Source: Muraenolepis orangiensis (taxonomy: Eukaryota; Chordata; Actinopteri; Gadiformes; Muraenolepididae). Taken from it: a stretch of 64,000 nucleotides of DNA. Of the stretch, positions 1 through 29,099 are shown piece after piece. The stretch lies in assembly GCA_027704905.1 (NCBI GenBank), contig CM051002.1:5348574-5412573 (forward strand), given 5' to 3'. The notes under the pieces were generated by a model, which saw only the letters and a list, made by a program, of their open reading frames with translations, was not told the DNA's origin and made no database searches. Numbering within the stretch: position 1 is the first letter of the stretch; the number at the start of each line of letters is the position of its first letter. A program made the position numbers and the translations under genes.

Positions 1-854
1 TTTTTATATTATATTTATTATATTTATATTTTTATCCCTACAGTTGCGGAAGGTTCTTTTTAAATCACAATTATCAGGCGTCACGTGGCCATTCGCCCAA
101 TCCGGGGGAAACGTACGGCAGCTGGCCCGAGCCGCGAGGGTCACTGCTTTGTCGGACGTGGTCGTGTGTGATTTGCAATAAAATGGGTGTACTATTTCGA
201 AGCGGATGTGTGTGTATACGATACTCTCTCCCCTGAACGGCGCTGAGCGACAGGCACGCTCCCTATTTATACTCGGGCTACCCGGGCTGTAAAGTGCAGC
301 ATCTCTCCGGGCCGCACGGCCGCCAGTCTGGTGTCTCTAGTGTGGGGGTGGTGGTGTGGTGGTGGTGGTGCTTGACGGTGGTGGGGTGTGGGTGTGGGCT
401 GTGGGGAGGGGAGGGGAGAGAGGGGAGCTCCTACATCCTGCTCAAAGGGTGGTCTCGCTGCTTCCTACTGCAGCCGGGGAGAGCCTAAATATGAGACGCT
501 CGTGGTAATATGTGCCAAAGTTCAAACCCCTCTCTTCCAGAAGCGCCTGGGTTTTGAGAGAGTCTCCGTCGCTCTCTCTCTCCCTCTCTCCCTCTCTCTC
601 TCCCGCTCTCTCTCCCCTCTTTCTAGCTACATACAGTACGTCTGTTGGTACAGGAAGTTGATCGACTCAACCTGATGGCGTCTTCTCTGCCTGCAGAGGA
701 GCAATTCATCCCTGCTGGCTGCCTGCCAGACCGGCCCCAGAGCCCAGAGAGACACACACACACACACACACACAGACACACACACACACACAGGCAGACG
801 CATAGACTGACACACACACATAGACACAGACACACATGCGCACACACGGGCGCG

Positions 855-895
<41 letters not shown>

Positions 896-1359
896 GCACA
901 TAAACATCGGCAAGCTCTGAAGCGAAACTCGATTAGTACACAGACACTTGTACTCAAAGTATCCCCGGTCGTAGTCTGGACCAGAACATCTGTAGTTCTG
1001 GACCTGCCTCTCTCTTGGTCTCTGCTTTTCTGTTCTCTGGGTTGTACACTGCTACAATAACATTGTTGTTCTAGGACCTGAAACCATTTCAGCTTAGACA
1101 TACAAACAACCAAACTGTGTACAAAAAAATGTGAAAGATAAATAATAATAGTAATACAAATAGGAATAATACGACATAATACGCAACTGAAAAAGATCAG
1201 TTGCAGTGGGGTTTTCTTTGTACAGGAGAGGACCTAAATGTGGGTCGAGAGTCTGCAAACTCGAATGTGATGCTAGCTGGTTATCGAAGCCCCGAGGTGC
1301 TGAGATGCTCTCAGACAATGAGAAGACTAAGTGTGAGTGTCTCTCCCCTCTCCCCGCAG
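1..1359. other. ski intron sequence, no exon recognised
   Basis: Between the off-window first ski exon and the first visible one. It holds the CA repeat, a CT-rich stretch at 560-620 and a G-rich stretch at 345-430. No frame matches the N-terminal ski domains. Confidence 0.7.
753..900. repeat. (CA)n microsatellite, interrupted
   Basis: CA dinucleotides with GA, TGC and GGGCGCG interruptions, in the ski intron. Confidence 0.95.
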
Positions 1360-5248
<3,889 letters not shown>

Positions 5249-6662
5249 TCCCGTTGTTAGCGGGGGGGAGGGGGGGGGATAAGTTATGCCATTAAAACAA
5301 CGCCACTGGCAAAAGTTCGATTTATATGAAAAGAAGAGAAAGAAAATGTCACTCATTGATACATCACGTCGGTGGGGTAATATATGGATTTACGAGATGA
5401 ACTGGAACGTCGTGTTATGTTATGAGCATGTTGTAGAGTGTTGAACAGAAGACGAGAAGACTTTCTGGTGAGGGGACGCTCAGAGCCTCCTGGTCCAGAT
5501 AGCTGACGCCCATCAAGGATTTTTTTTTTTTTTGTTGGTATAAGCTATTTTTGAAAGATGTGCAAATACAGTATATCCACATTACATTACTTGAATATTG
5601 AGAAGAAGAAACACGTTGTTCTCCGGTGAAAACGACATGACAAAAGACAGATCACAGTGGAACTCTTGCCTGTGCCACAACAAAAATCCTGGTACATTCA
5701 AAGGTGTTATTGCAAACCACTGGAGACCTTTTAGCGACCAGTTTACCACTATTTACATTCATAACATTGGCTTTTTATTGGCTTTTTCTTTTGTGGTTGT
5801 TGCAGATAGGCTACTTTGTAAGAAACGGTTGCTCTCCCAAGAAGCAGAAGAAGTCATATTAAACTCCTTGGTAAACATAGAGGTGTATAGGCCTGTATAA
5901 TAGCTTGATGGTATAGTTTTGTATATTCTACAGCCTGAGGTGTTGGAGACTTTGTGTGCTCATGTGCGTCAGCTCCACTATCGGTTATGCTTAGATATTT
6001 TACAAACTTTTTATTATCCTGAACCGGTTTAATTTGTTGATCAAACGTTGACTTTTCCAATATAGTGTTTGTATTGAAACCGGAATTATATATATATATA
6101 TATAGATATATGTATATCTATATATATATAGATATATATATAGATACACGTGAGACATGTACTATTACACAACAGCTTTGCAGGTAAATTGACTATGTTG
6201 CCCTCCCATAGAAGATCGACGGAATGAGACAACCTTGATGTCTTTTCATTGAGCTGCGGTACTTTTTCTATTGACTCATGCAAAAATAATTTATATTCTG
6301 CAATCATTTTTCTGCTTGCCGACAAAAAAAGCAAAAAAAAAAGCAAAAGCATTCATTTTTAGTCACTGGTTTTAGGGCTTTTGAATCAATCGATGCTGTT
6401 TGTATGAACAACATTTCTACATGTATACAAAAATATGGATATATATTTTTTTACAAAAAAAAAGAAAAAGAAATTGCACTTTTTAAAAGAAAAATTGCAT
6501 TGTGCATTTTACTCCCTATTGCGTTTTTTTCGAAATCTCGAAGTGAGAAACACCCACTTGGAAAAAGAGCTTCCACTCCCACTGTGTCCTCAGATGTAAA
6601 TACAGTGCTATTGTAAATAAGATATTTGTTTGTATGTTTTTGCTTGCTTCGAACTTAAATCA

Positions 6663-6693
<31 letters not shown>

Positions 6694-8305
6694 AATATTA
6701 TTTTTTTTTGTTGCTCTTACTTGAAACCAAAAAGAGACTTTATATTTGGATTTCCAGTGCTATTAGTTTCCATGTCATTGTTACCCTGGAGTATCATAGC
6801 AATTAAAGGGCATTTCCTGGCACGGATATTGGGTCTCATGTTATACAGGATGAAACCATTGCTTTGTCTTTTTAAGGTTTTTATTTTAAATTTTGTTTTT
6901 GTTGCTGAAATGACACACTAACGGAATGTTTTACCTTATCCTATTATTGTCTTTATCGAGAGAAAGAACCCTGATGTTTTGACGTGTTATAGGGAATCTA
7001 TTCAACTACAGACCAAAAAACTTTAAAATGACATTAAATCTCTGTACCTAATACTTCCTCATCGCAGCTTCCCAGCTAAAGTGGGTATAAAGTGGAGACA
7101 TAGTAGAGTAGAAATGGCACATTCTTTAGTTGGAATCTTTAAGGGGTCTCAATTATGTTAAGACACACACACACACACAATATCACTTCTATGTCTTATT
7201 CTTACTGACCCCCCCCCCCCAATATGGATCCTTTGAACTGGTGCTTCAACTGGTGTTGAAGTTAGTGTTTTTCAAAATGGGTTAGAGTTTAATTTGCCGC
7301 TTGCTTCACTGTTCTTTCCCCCCCCCCCCTTCAAAACAATGTATAATACCCATTCAAATAAAATCAATCCTACGGAAAATGTTTTTGAATTCAGTTTTTT
7401 TATTTTGAATCCAAAAATATTGATAAGAATCACAGTGTGTGAGACTTTCTATTGGAGGCATCAGTTTGAACACACACCTCATATCCTTCATCTTTAGACC
7501 AGGATAACCCAGTTTATTGAAACTCAACGGAAAGCAGCAACATTAGTCATAAAAACAAAATCCAATAATAATAATAATAATAATAATAATACTCAATCAT
7601 GTATTGTACAACACTCTTTACCATACGGAAAGTAAATGGCTGCCATCTAATTGCGAGTGAAAACTGAACCTCCTTGATCTCCGCCTGGTGCGTTGTTGAC
7701 TTGAGTCTGACAACATTTGTGAAACACACGGAGGACGCCCACCAATATATTTCATGTCAATTACCGTGTCACATTAGTGATCATAACCCCACCTATAATT
7801 GCATGCTAATGATAGCCCCTCCCATCTTATTAGCCTGTTAGTTATTTCTTCTTTCCAGAAGCTTATTGGCTATGTGAAAATCCCCCTCCAGGACCCAGGG
7901 GCTGTGGCTTGGCCCTGGGATTATAGCCTAGAGGAGTGAGACTTAGGGAGTGCGTGTCGCACACTTTTTTTCCCACCCTTTGGTGCGCTCACCGGAGAAT
8001 GATAAATAAACAGAAGGATAAATAAACAGGGAACTGCCTTCAGGTTCCGTGGCTAATTGAAGCCCTCCGTCACTCTTCATTCAGCGCCTGGCTGTGGAGA
8101 CCATGGGGATGGCAGCAGCAGCAGCAGCAGGTGACGTCTGATCGATGTGGGAACGCCCAGCCCGTCTGGGTGCGGGAGCCCCGGAGCCGAGGAGGCCCAG
8201 AGCCGACAATGCCGTGCTACAGTTAACCCGCCCTCACAGTAGGGTTCATGTCCGGTTGAACAACGACAGGAGGAACCAGGAGGAGGGTTTGTAAGGGAGA
8301 GGGCC
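5249..8305. other. ski 3' UTR and ski-plch2 intergenic region
   Basis: AT-rich sequence with TA, TTA and C tracts. Possible polyadenylation signals are CAAATAAAATC near 7357 and GATAAATAAAC near 8002. From about 7860 composition rises in GC toward plch2 exon 1, which fits a promoter or 5' UTR, but no start site is resolvable. No other coding sequence seen. Confidence 0.55.
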
Positions 8306-20422
<12,117 letters not shown>

Positions 20423-21313
20423 CTGTTCCATTCAGTCATAGGATGTTCACAATGGCGTCTGTGTATAAAATGTACTTTCCCCATGTATTACCTTAGAAAA
20501 ACAAATCTCTTTTTGTCTATTTCTGTTATTTATTAAACAGTTTCACACTTTAGAACACTGAGAAAAATACAAGAGCAATACAATGCAACGACAACAAAGA
20601 AGCATTATTGCATACAGTCTGAGTCTAACTTTAATGTGTAGTTGTCTGGGAAAAGGGCAGAGGATTCAATAATTTGTCTGGCTCCATTATTTTTTTAAAC
20701 ATTCTCATTTTATATGCCTAATGATGACAAAGCATATTTTGTATGGTAAAACAAATCTTTGGATTTGTGTTTTCAGGATATTGCTTTTTTTCTATTAATT
20801 TAAATTTAATGATGCTATTGCCAACTGTAAAAAGCAACCGTATATATAAAATGTATACTGCAGGGTATGAATGTGTATTGCAAATAAATGTAGTTATATA
20901 TGCAGATATTTTTTCAATATATCTAATATGTTTGAAGCGTACATTTAATTTCAACATATTTTTATAACAATATATTTCTATAATAATATATGTAATACGT
21001 GTTCATTAAGTAAGGCTGATGCTGCATGCTTCGGAAATTAATAAATGTTATTTGGCATATTGCTTGCCATATTGTCCTTCAAAATGTTTGCTATTAATTA
21101 CAGATATATTCTGGATACAGCTAACAACTATACAGATATATTAATATTGAATAAGATTCTACTAATCTCTCTAATGTATGAAAAGCAACTCTATAGCCCT
21201 ATAAGTTATCCTGCACTCTGATCACATTGCACCTCTTTTGCCAGTGCACTTATACGCTTCCGGTCCAGGTTCCTTGAGTATGGTCAGGCTTTAGGAACAC
21301 TCACATTGGGCTC
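20423..21313. other. plch2: plch2 3' UTR region
   Basis: AT-rich, with AATAAA signals near 20883 and 21040. The glutamate receptor gene ends convergently at 21314, so the two 3' UTRs face each other over about 890 bases. No coding sequence seen. Confidence 0.6.
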
Positions 21314-24300
21314 TCATGCTCCCTCTTTATCTGAGGGCTCCTGAGATGTGTTAATAGTAGTGGTCTTCAAGCGCTGACTCAGTTCTTCAGACAGCACAGT
21401 GCAGCAGGACTTCTGCAAGAGGCGTTACATAGGGTGAATACTTGAAAATGTAAGTAACACGTGTGTGTTTTTGCAAAAAAAACCAGAGTAGAGTAACGTA
21501 ACAGCCGAGTGATGAAACACTATCTTCATAGTGTATGTACTGTAATGTGCAAACATAACTTGTGAATATCGGTTTGTTTATACTGTATGTGTACCCAGGG
21601 TCGTTTCTAGGGTTTCTGGGGGCCCTAGGCAAAATTACAGAGCGTTTATTACAGAGCCTCGAAATTACAGACCCTGTTGCGACATGTGTGTACCTACATG
21701 TACCTCTGTGTACATGAACCTACCTTCTGGTCGCCAGCAGTGCGGCGGCTCCTGGCGGTGAGCTCCAGGACGGCCAGTAGTATGCCCAGCACTAGCCCCA
21801 GGCCCAGCACCAGGAAAATGCCCTTCAGGCTGTGGGGCTGGAGGGCGGAGGACCTGGCTGAGTCCCCCGTGCAGCTGCTGGACCACCACTTGCTGCGCAG
21901 GTAGGACAGCTCCCCGGCCTCGCTCAGCTGCAGGATGGCCACGCTGAGATTCTTTATCAGAGGTGAGCCTGGGATAGTAATAAAAAAAAGAATAATAATA
22001 ATAATAATTATATATCCATCCATCCATCCATCCATCGTCTACTGCTTATCCTTGGTCGGGTCGCGGAGGTAGCAGCTTCCCTCTCCCTGGCAGCTTCAAC
22101 TAGCTCTGACTGGGGGATCCCGAGGCGTTCCCAGGCCAGTGTGGAGATGTAATCACCCCACCTGTACCTTGGTCTACCCCGTGGTCTCTTCCGAATTAGA
22201 TGTGCCTGGAAAACCTCCCTCGGGAGGCGACCAGGAAGCATCCTTACTAGATGCCTGAACCACCTCAACTGGCTCCTTTCCCAGCGAAGGAGCAGCGGCT
22301 CTACTCCGAGTCTCTCACGAGTGAGCTTCTCACCCTATCCCTCAGGGAGATACCAGCCACCCTCCTGAGGAAACTCATTTCAGCCGCTTGTATTCACGAT
22401 CCCGTCCTTTTGGTCATTACCCATTGCTCATGACCATAGGTGACCATAGAGCTTTGCCTTCTGGCTCAGCTCTCTTTTGGTCACAACACCCTCAACAAGA
22501 CCCCGAAATACTTGAACTCCTTGATTTGGGATAAGGACTCCCTCCCTACTTGGAGTAGACAGTAGATTAATAATATATATGATATTTATATCTATATCTG
22601 TATCTATTTATATAGATACATATATATATATAGGATTTATTTTATACAATAACTTCTTTAAAAACGTGCTAAAATCATCATTGATTTTTGAAATGTTTCT
22701 GAAGACTTGATCAGCCTTGAGTCAGTGGTCTTACCTAGGGGGGCAACGATGCTGTACCCTCTCATTCCAATGACCTCATGCGTTCTGGTCAAGTCACAGT
22801 GGCGAGCCACCGCCAGGTCCAGCGACACAGACTCTCCGATGAACGCAAAATGTCCCTCCCTCGCCAGACGCACGCCCTCGTCCATGGATGAGACAAAACT
22901 GTTGGTCCTCTCCATGTGCTCGTAGATTCTGCGGTAGGCTGGGTTGTTGGAGTTCTACACACAAACAAACAAACAAACAAACAAACAAAAACCCGCCTTT
23001 ACAATAGAGGCACGGAATGTGGGCTTCCTTGTTTTTTTAAGGAGTCACACCAAACGCCAGACAGACGACACAAGACCCGCCAGGCTTACTTTGAAGAAGG
23101 CGAGGGTGGAGGAGCCGGCCAGGCAGCCGTACTCCACCCTGTCCTGATTGGCCAGGTCTTCGAATCCTTTCACTGACCCCTGGGAGGACTCTGAGGCGTG
23201 GGAGGAGCTCAGGTTGGAGAAGTAGCAGGCCAGCAGCACCACGGCAAACAGCCACCAGCTGCAGCACACCACCCTAACGGACAGGGCTTTGGGGTGAGGA
23301 CCCACGCCTGAACAAAGAGAAAAGAGACCAAATAACAATCAAACAAAGACATTTACCGAAACAACCATTCTGAGGAAGAGTTTTCAAGGTTAGGTGACAT
23401 GCCTGCCTGGTCTGTCTGTCTGGTTTAGATGTTTTTTAAAACATGTTGTATGTACCTGTATGTCTTTTTTACCTTGTAGGGTTAGAGCTCCGGCTGCGAA
23501 CCACAGGCTGTTGAGCAGGCTGAAGTTGTTCTCTTCCCCTTTGGGTTGGCTCCACTCGCAAGGGCTGAGCCTAGTACGCATTGTGTCAACACAGCAACTG
23601 CAGGTGTTACACTCATACACCAATCCAATAGAACAACAACACAATCACAAGCTACAAAGTTAAGAAGCAATCGGTACTCATTGTCTGACATCCATACAAG
23701 TCTTCTTCCCTGACTATTGGCGGCAGTATAGCTCAGGAGGTAGAGCAGTCGCCTCACAACCGGAAGGTTGCTGGTTGATCCCCGTGCTCCTCCCAGCAAA
23801 AACTGTCGAGGTGTCTTTGAGCAAGACACCCTTGCATGGCTGACTCCATGGTTGAATGTGAGGCATGACTTATACAGCGTTTTGGATAAAAGCGCAATAT
23901 AAAATCATCAACTAACATTACCTGGCGGATAAAAAGATGCAAAACGCCGCTCCTAGGTAGGCGGCGACGATGCCCCCCCAGGTCTGGGCGGAGAAAGGGC
24001 TGAGGAAATGGAAGAAGCCCACAGACTCCGAAACGTCTTTCCTCAGGAGGATGCTGATGCCCGTCTGCATGTAGGGTTTGCTCATGGCCACCGCCTTCTC
24101 CCGAGTGGCCGTCAGAGTCAGAGGAGCCACCGCCAGGTCAGCCTCCTGGGGGGGGGGGGGGGGGCATGGAGGAGAACACGTCAGGACACATTTTATTGTG
24201 TATAGCCCCACAATACCAGTATTAGTCTCTAAGGGTACTGGTTGACTACACCCTTACCAACTGTAAGCTATCTAAATGGCAAGGATAACCCCACTATCAT

Positions 24301-26351
24301 CTCCCCAATGGAAAAGCCAGACACCTTGAGAAGGAACAAAGAGTTAACCCCTCCTTCCAGGGACGGACAGAAATATGTAACACGTGTCCAATACCAATAA
24401 GCTAGGGTGACCATATTTTTCCCAAAAGGAGTACATGTCCGGGAAAAAGAGGACGTCCTACATAAGCTGACCTTAACCATAGTGACACTAATCTGATTCA
24501 GTACCCCCAGTTTGTGTGGTTAGTGTGTTGGTGCTTTCCCGGTGCTTTACTTACACCTCTCACCACCTCTCCGATCATCCCGTTCCAGCTCCCGCTGTCG
24601 TCCTGTCGGCCGTACGAGGCGTCCTTCACCAGGTGCACTTTGAACCTGAAGCCCAGCTTCTTGGCCAGCTCGGAGAGCAGGTCCATGCAGTAGCCCTCCA
24701 GCTGGGAGCCCTTGGACATGGTGTAGGGGTCTTGCTAATAAAAAGGTCAAGTCAACCGAACATGAGTATCACATAACGGAAAAACACTCAATCACTTCAC
24801 TACCGACGGCAGTATAGCTCAGGAGGTAGAGCGGTCGCCTCACAACACTTCCGGTTGTGATGCTCCTCCTAGCAAAAACTGTCAAGGTGTCCTTGAGTAA
24901 GACACCCTAACTGCTCCTGATGTGCTGGCTGTCTCCTTGCATGGCTGATTCCGCCGTCGGTGGTTGAGTGTGTATGAACGGGTGAATGTGAGGCTTGACT
25001 TGTAAAGTTCTTTGGATAAAAGTGCTATATAAAAGCATCCATTACTACCGCTTGAGGCTAAAGAAAAACACACTAACCTTTATCGTTGTGATCTTTAGCT
25101 CTGATTGCGCTGAAAAAGCAAGACACACACACACGTATATTATCATTATTTATTTATAGCCGTTGAGCAGTACTTCATCATATTGCATATTGTATTAGAA
25201 TAAGAGAATGGCATGCGATCAAACACCATGGGACCATGGGAGACCAAAAAAACATCCAAACACACACACAAAGAAAAACAGTAATGTTCTGGAGCTGCCA
25301 CAAAGAGCTGCCATAGTCATTTATTATCAACTGTTGGATACAAGCCTGTACTCCCAACCAATCGAAAGTTGAAAAGCGCTTCGAAATTTATCGGAATCAA
25401 AGGGCTGCATTGTTTGATCGCCGTCTTCAGCCCTTTTAAGTGTGTGAGGTGAACGCGGGGCCGCCTCGATGGCCCATGCCCTTCGAGTCGCCCACAAGTT
25501 TCCGGTATCCTAGAGATCCCGCCATTCTCCAACTCCCCCCGCTTTTTTGAAGGCCTCTGCCAACAGCAGAATTTCTCAAGGGCTGCTGATGTTAATTGAT
25601 GCAATCACAAAAGGCGCGGCGCTGGTAGGGGGGGGAGGGAGAGTCAGAGAGTATCAAAAGCCCTGATTCACACTGGGGCCTGGGGGGTGCTCCATCAATA
25701 CCACCGGGCGATCCTGACAACCAGCAGCTCTTCCCTTTCACAAGATGACACGTAGACAAGCTCTTCGGGCTCCTGTCATTTCTTGGCCCGTCTGAGAACA
25801 TAGGCTCTTTGTGTGTTCTATGGACTTGATTTATTTTGTCTTTTTTTTTGTGTGTGGGAGATTCAGCTGGCTGGCTTCATGTTTCTGCGCGGGCCGTGAG
25901 CGGGGAGCATGCCAGACAGGATGCGATCATTTGATACCGTCCCCTCCCCAGCTGCCAGTTGATCCATGTGTGTATTGTCAAGCCAGAGAAGCTTTAGACT
26001 GTATCCAGCAGTGAAAACGACACAAGCTTGGCAGCGTGAATGTAGACCCGTCAGTCAAACTAGATTACATGCACTCCTGTGTTCAATAATAATGGTATCT
26101 AATTGCAAACCATCCAATGCATGCTCACGCGGGTGATGTCTTCCTCAAATGCAGTTTAAACCACCAGTGCAGTATGTAGTACTAGTACAAACAACCCAAT
26201 GTCGTGTCATGTTAGCCGGTTAGATCTGGTATTGCTCAGTCGGGTGTGGAAAAGTGTCAATAATAAATTGGCACTTACCTGCAGTGCATGTTCCTAAGTC
26301 CAAGAGGAGCACAGCAACACACACAAAGCATCCCATGGATATATCATGCAT
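21314..26351 (-). CDS. Kainate-binding-protein-type ionotropic glutamate receptor (short, no amino-terminal domain)
   Basis: Nine exons on the minus strand: 26351-26279, 25109-25078, 24734-24555, 24145-23922, 23570-23473, 23307-23090, 22954-22735, 21968-21724, 21412-21314. Phases agree and give about 462 residues. It starts with a signal peptide (MHDISMGCFVCVAVLLLDLG) and goes almost directly into the S1 ligand-binding lobe (GYCMDLLSELAKKLGFRFKV; APLTLTATREK with the ligand-binding Arg). M1, a re-entrant pore loop (LWFAAGALTLQG), M3, the S2 lobe (FAFIGESVSLDLAV) and M4 (about 395-418) follow. Absence of the roughly 400-residue amino-terminal domain, and the small size, match kainate-binding proteins of fish, frog and chick (glutamate receptor U1-like), lost in mammals. 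The last exon (KSCCTVLSEELSQRL) resembles that family's tail. The donor after 21724 could be read through to a stop at 21694 as an alternative end. Two SINEs lie in its introns. Confidence 0.88.
22018..22560 (-). mobile_element. Interspersed repeat with retroelement-like coding remnant
   Basis: The minus strand encodes MRWFRHLVRMLPGRLPREVF and ERLGIPQSELVEAAR. This phrase recurs in fish genomes at the 3' end of non-LTR retroelements (typical form WFGHVxRMPPGRLP). It lies in the glutamate receptor intron, in the same orientation as the host gene. Class assignment is tentative. Confidence 0.55.
23720..23912 (+). mobile_element. SINE family A copy
   Basis: GCGGCAGTATAGCTCAGGAG begins the copy, followed by the B box and the same body. 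A central deletion removes the segment around the usual GCTCCTGACGTGCTGG. It is antisense to the host glutamate receptor gene, in the intron between its fourth and fifth exons. Confidence 0.85.
24806..25047 (+). mobile_element. SINE family A copy
   Basis: The same tRNA-like head (TATAGCTCAGGAGGTAGAGC) and body occur here. The B box is disrupted by a short rearrangement at the CCGGTTGT segment. Antisense in the second coding intron of the glutamate receptor gene. Confidence 0.85.
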
Positions 26352-26604
26352 CCTTTAAGTCATGAAGAAAATCAAGACATCACTGATAATACATTAAATA
26401 CATACAAGACAAGAACTGTTGATGTAAGTCAATGAAAAGGTCAATTTTAATTATTGAGAAGCAAACAAAGGTCAATTTTAACTCTTGAGAAGCAAACAAG
26501 GCTAATATGAATACAAAATATATATAACTTATAGGTTAACTTACTATAGGTCAAGGTCTAGAGAATACAAAACATACAGAGAGATATATCCCTGGTAACA
26601 TACC
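26279..26604 (-). promoter_or_regulatory. 5' untranslated exon and leader splice of the glutamate receptor gene
   Basis: On the minus strand a good donor (CAG|GTATGTT) at 26604/26603 follows a likely untranslated exon of roughly 26690-26604. The next acceptor (CTTAAAG) lies two bases before the start ATG at 26351. The transcription start is not resolved; no clear TATA box was found. Confidence 0.45.
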
Positions 26605-27613
26605 TGACACAGCGATGTAATGTTCAGGGGCTGCAACAGACAGAGCCTACCGCAGTGGCCGGGGATGAACGAGGTTGTGAAGTTTCCAGATTAAGACCAG
26701 CAAAGTTACTAAGTTTGGTGGGTGGAGAATATGGAGTATGAGATGGGTGTTGAAGAGGGAGGGGCTGGTTCTTCCTCAAATTTTAGCCTCGAACCAATAC
26801 ATGCAAAAATAACGTATATTATATTGTAATAGAATAATATAGAGTATATATAAGGATGTATTTACTTCGTATAGAAGTCATTGTGTATGTATATTGTGCG
26901 TTGTTCATTAAATGTCACACTTGCTCTATCCTTATTTCATGTGCAAATGTGTTTTCTAATACTGGGCTTATGTATTACACATAACTTCTAAAACTTTTGT
27001 TTATAGATGTTATATAACATTTTAATTCTTCGAAAACGATATACATGATTATTTAACAATGCACATATATTTACAGAATATTATTTATTTTAAAGCAATC
27101 ATTTGGTACCATGAAAAACCAATTGTCGTGATGTGATGGGATTGTAGAACTGACATGGCCGATACAGGCCAACTAATATGTGTTTTTCCTTTGGAGAGCT
27201 TTTAGAGATTGAGTCTTTGGAAGGTGAATCCAGTTTAAGAACAGGGGGAGTTAATGATGAGGGCAGTAAGACATTATGGTTCCAGAACATTGGTTAGGCT
27301 ATCATCAATACCATTTTAAAGAATAACACCCCCCCACGTGTAGAATATGATAGTTTAAATATGCAACTAAAATGATACAGTTCTCCCCACTGTTCAAAGC
27401 TATCAATAGCCTAAATATCTAAATATCTGAATACGGCATACGTTATACAGTGAAATACAGTCCCTGCACACGGACGTGCACAGACATGTTCGGGGGCAGG
27501 AGCTCAAATGAGAAAAAGGACACTTCCCATAATCATTTATAAAAAAAACATTAAAACAAAAAGTTAAGCCAAGCAATAGAATACTGAATTGCCTGAATAC
27601 ATTAATGATCCAA

Positions 27614-27615
27614 TA

Positions 27616-27660
<45 letters not shown>
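27614..27660. repeat. (TTA)n microsatellite
   Basis: About 15 TTA units in the intergenic region between the glutamate receptor gene and brpf3. Confidence 0.95.
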
Positions 27661-28282
27661 ACTTACCGCACACATAACATAAAATAACTGCTGTTGACAA
27701 GGACTTAGTTTCAGTGTAACTACAATTCCCTCCTGTCACATATGAGGGTGGGTCGCTGTATCATGTAATTATTAAGATCTATCAGCATACAACAAACATA
27801 CAACTATTTTGCTTCCATGTTTTCTTTCACTCTAATGGAAAGAAAACTTCCAAAAAAACGAAATGGTGTTTGTTTTACTACCCTGTCTGAATTCATCTCT
27901 AGATTTAAAGCTCATCTGCATATTTAAACATTTCAGGGGAAAATACTGACTTGACGTAAGTAACTATCTGGGGAAGTTGTGAGGTGATATGTTTTGTATT
28001 TTCACCTGCAATGCCTTGGTAAATTGTGATGACGTTATTAGATACACATTTTACTGTATTCACCTGTAGTGTGTCCCCTTAAGTACAGTACATTAGCCTG
28101 TATGCCCATGATAAATTGCCTTAGCTAAACTATGAGCTAACTTATCCATTAGCTAGTACCTTAGTTAACAATATTTGTTTTTGTCTTTTGGCTGATTAGC
28201 TGTAAACTCGAGGCACTGGCAGCTTAGTCATTTGTTCATCACCACTCACCTTCAAACAAGCCAAGAAAAGCCAGCATCACAT

Positions 28283-28541
28283 GGGACTGTAAGGTGGGAG
28301 GTGCTGCTACCTGTCTGAAGGGACTGTAAGGTGGGAGGTGCTGCTACCTGTCTGAAGGGACTGTAAGGTGGGAGGTGCTGCTACCTGTCTGAAGGGACTG
28401 TAAGGTGGGAGGTGCTGCTACCTGTCTGAAGGGACTGTAAGGTGGGAGGTGCTGCTACCTGTCTGAAGGGACTGTAAGGTGGGAGGTGCTGCTACCTGTC
28501 TGAAGGGACTGTAAGGTGGGAGGTGCTGCTACCTGTCTGAA
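28283..28541. repeat. 37-bp minisatellite, 7 copies
   Basis: The unit starts GGGACTGTAAGGTGGGAGGT and ends CTGTCTGAA. Seven near-identical copies start at 28283 and then every 37 bases. Upstream of brpf3. Confidence 0.95.
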
Positions 28542-28585
28542 GAGACTGCTGAGGACTGTCCACACCGCTGTGCAGCAGATGAGGA

Positions 28586-28770
28586 GGGAGGGAGGGTAGA
28601 GAGAGGGAGGGTAGAGAGAGGGAGGGTAGAGAGAGGGAGGGTAGAGAGAGGGAGGGTAGAGAGAGGGAGGGTAGAGAGAGGGAGGGTAGAGAGAGGGAGG
28701 GTAGAGAGAGGGAGGGTAGAGAGAGGGAGGGTAGAGAGAAGGAGGGTAGAGAGAGGGAGGGTAGAGAGAG
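28586..28770. repeat. 16-bp purine minisatellite
   Basis: About eleven copies of GGAGGGTAGAGAGAGG, nearly pure purine on the plus strand, directly after the 37-base minisatellite. Confidence 0.95.
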
Positions 28771-28971
28771 CATCGGAACTTGACAGTCTGATCTCCCGAC
28801 CTGATATTTTTCTATATCAATATATTTTTTTGGAAAGGGAAACTGTGCGCAAACAGGAGTAGATATATATTTATTTATTTTAAAACATAATAAAAATAAA
28901 TAAATCAAAAAGCATCCCATAAAAAGGGCACTTTCTCTGGAGGAAGAAAAGGGGCAGGGGCGTGAAGGACA

Positions 28972-29094
<123 letters not shown>

Positions 29095-29099
29095 ATGTA

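Noticed and set aside
28283..28770. Regularly spaced repeats that could suggest a CRISPR array
   Set aside because: Units are directly adjacent with no unique spacers and lie in a eukaryotic intergenic region; they are minisatellites.
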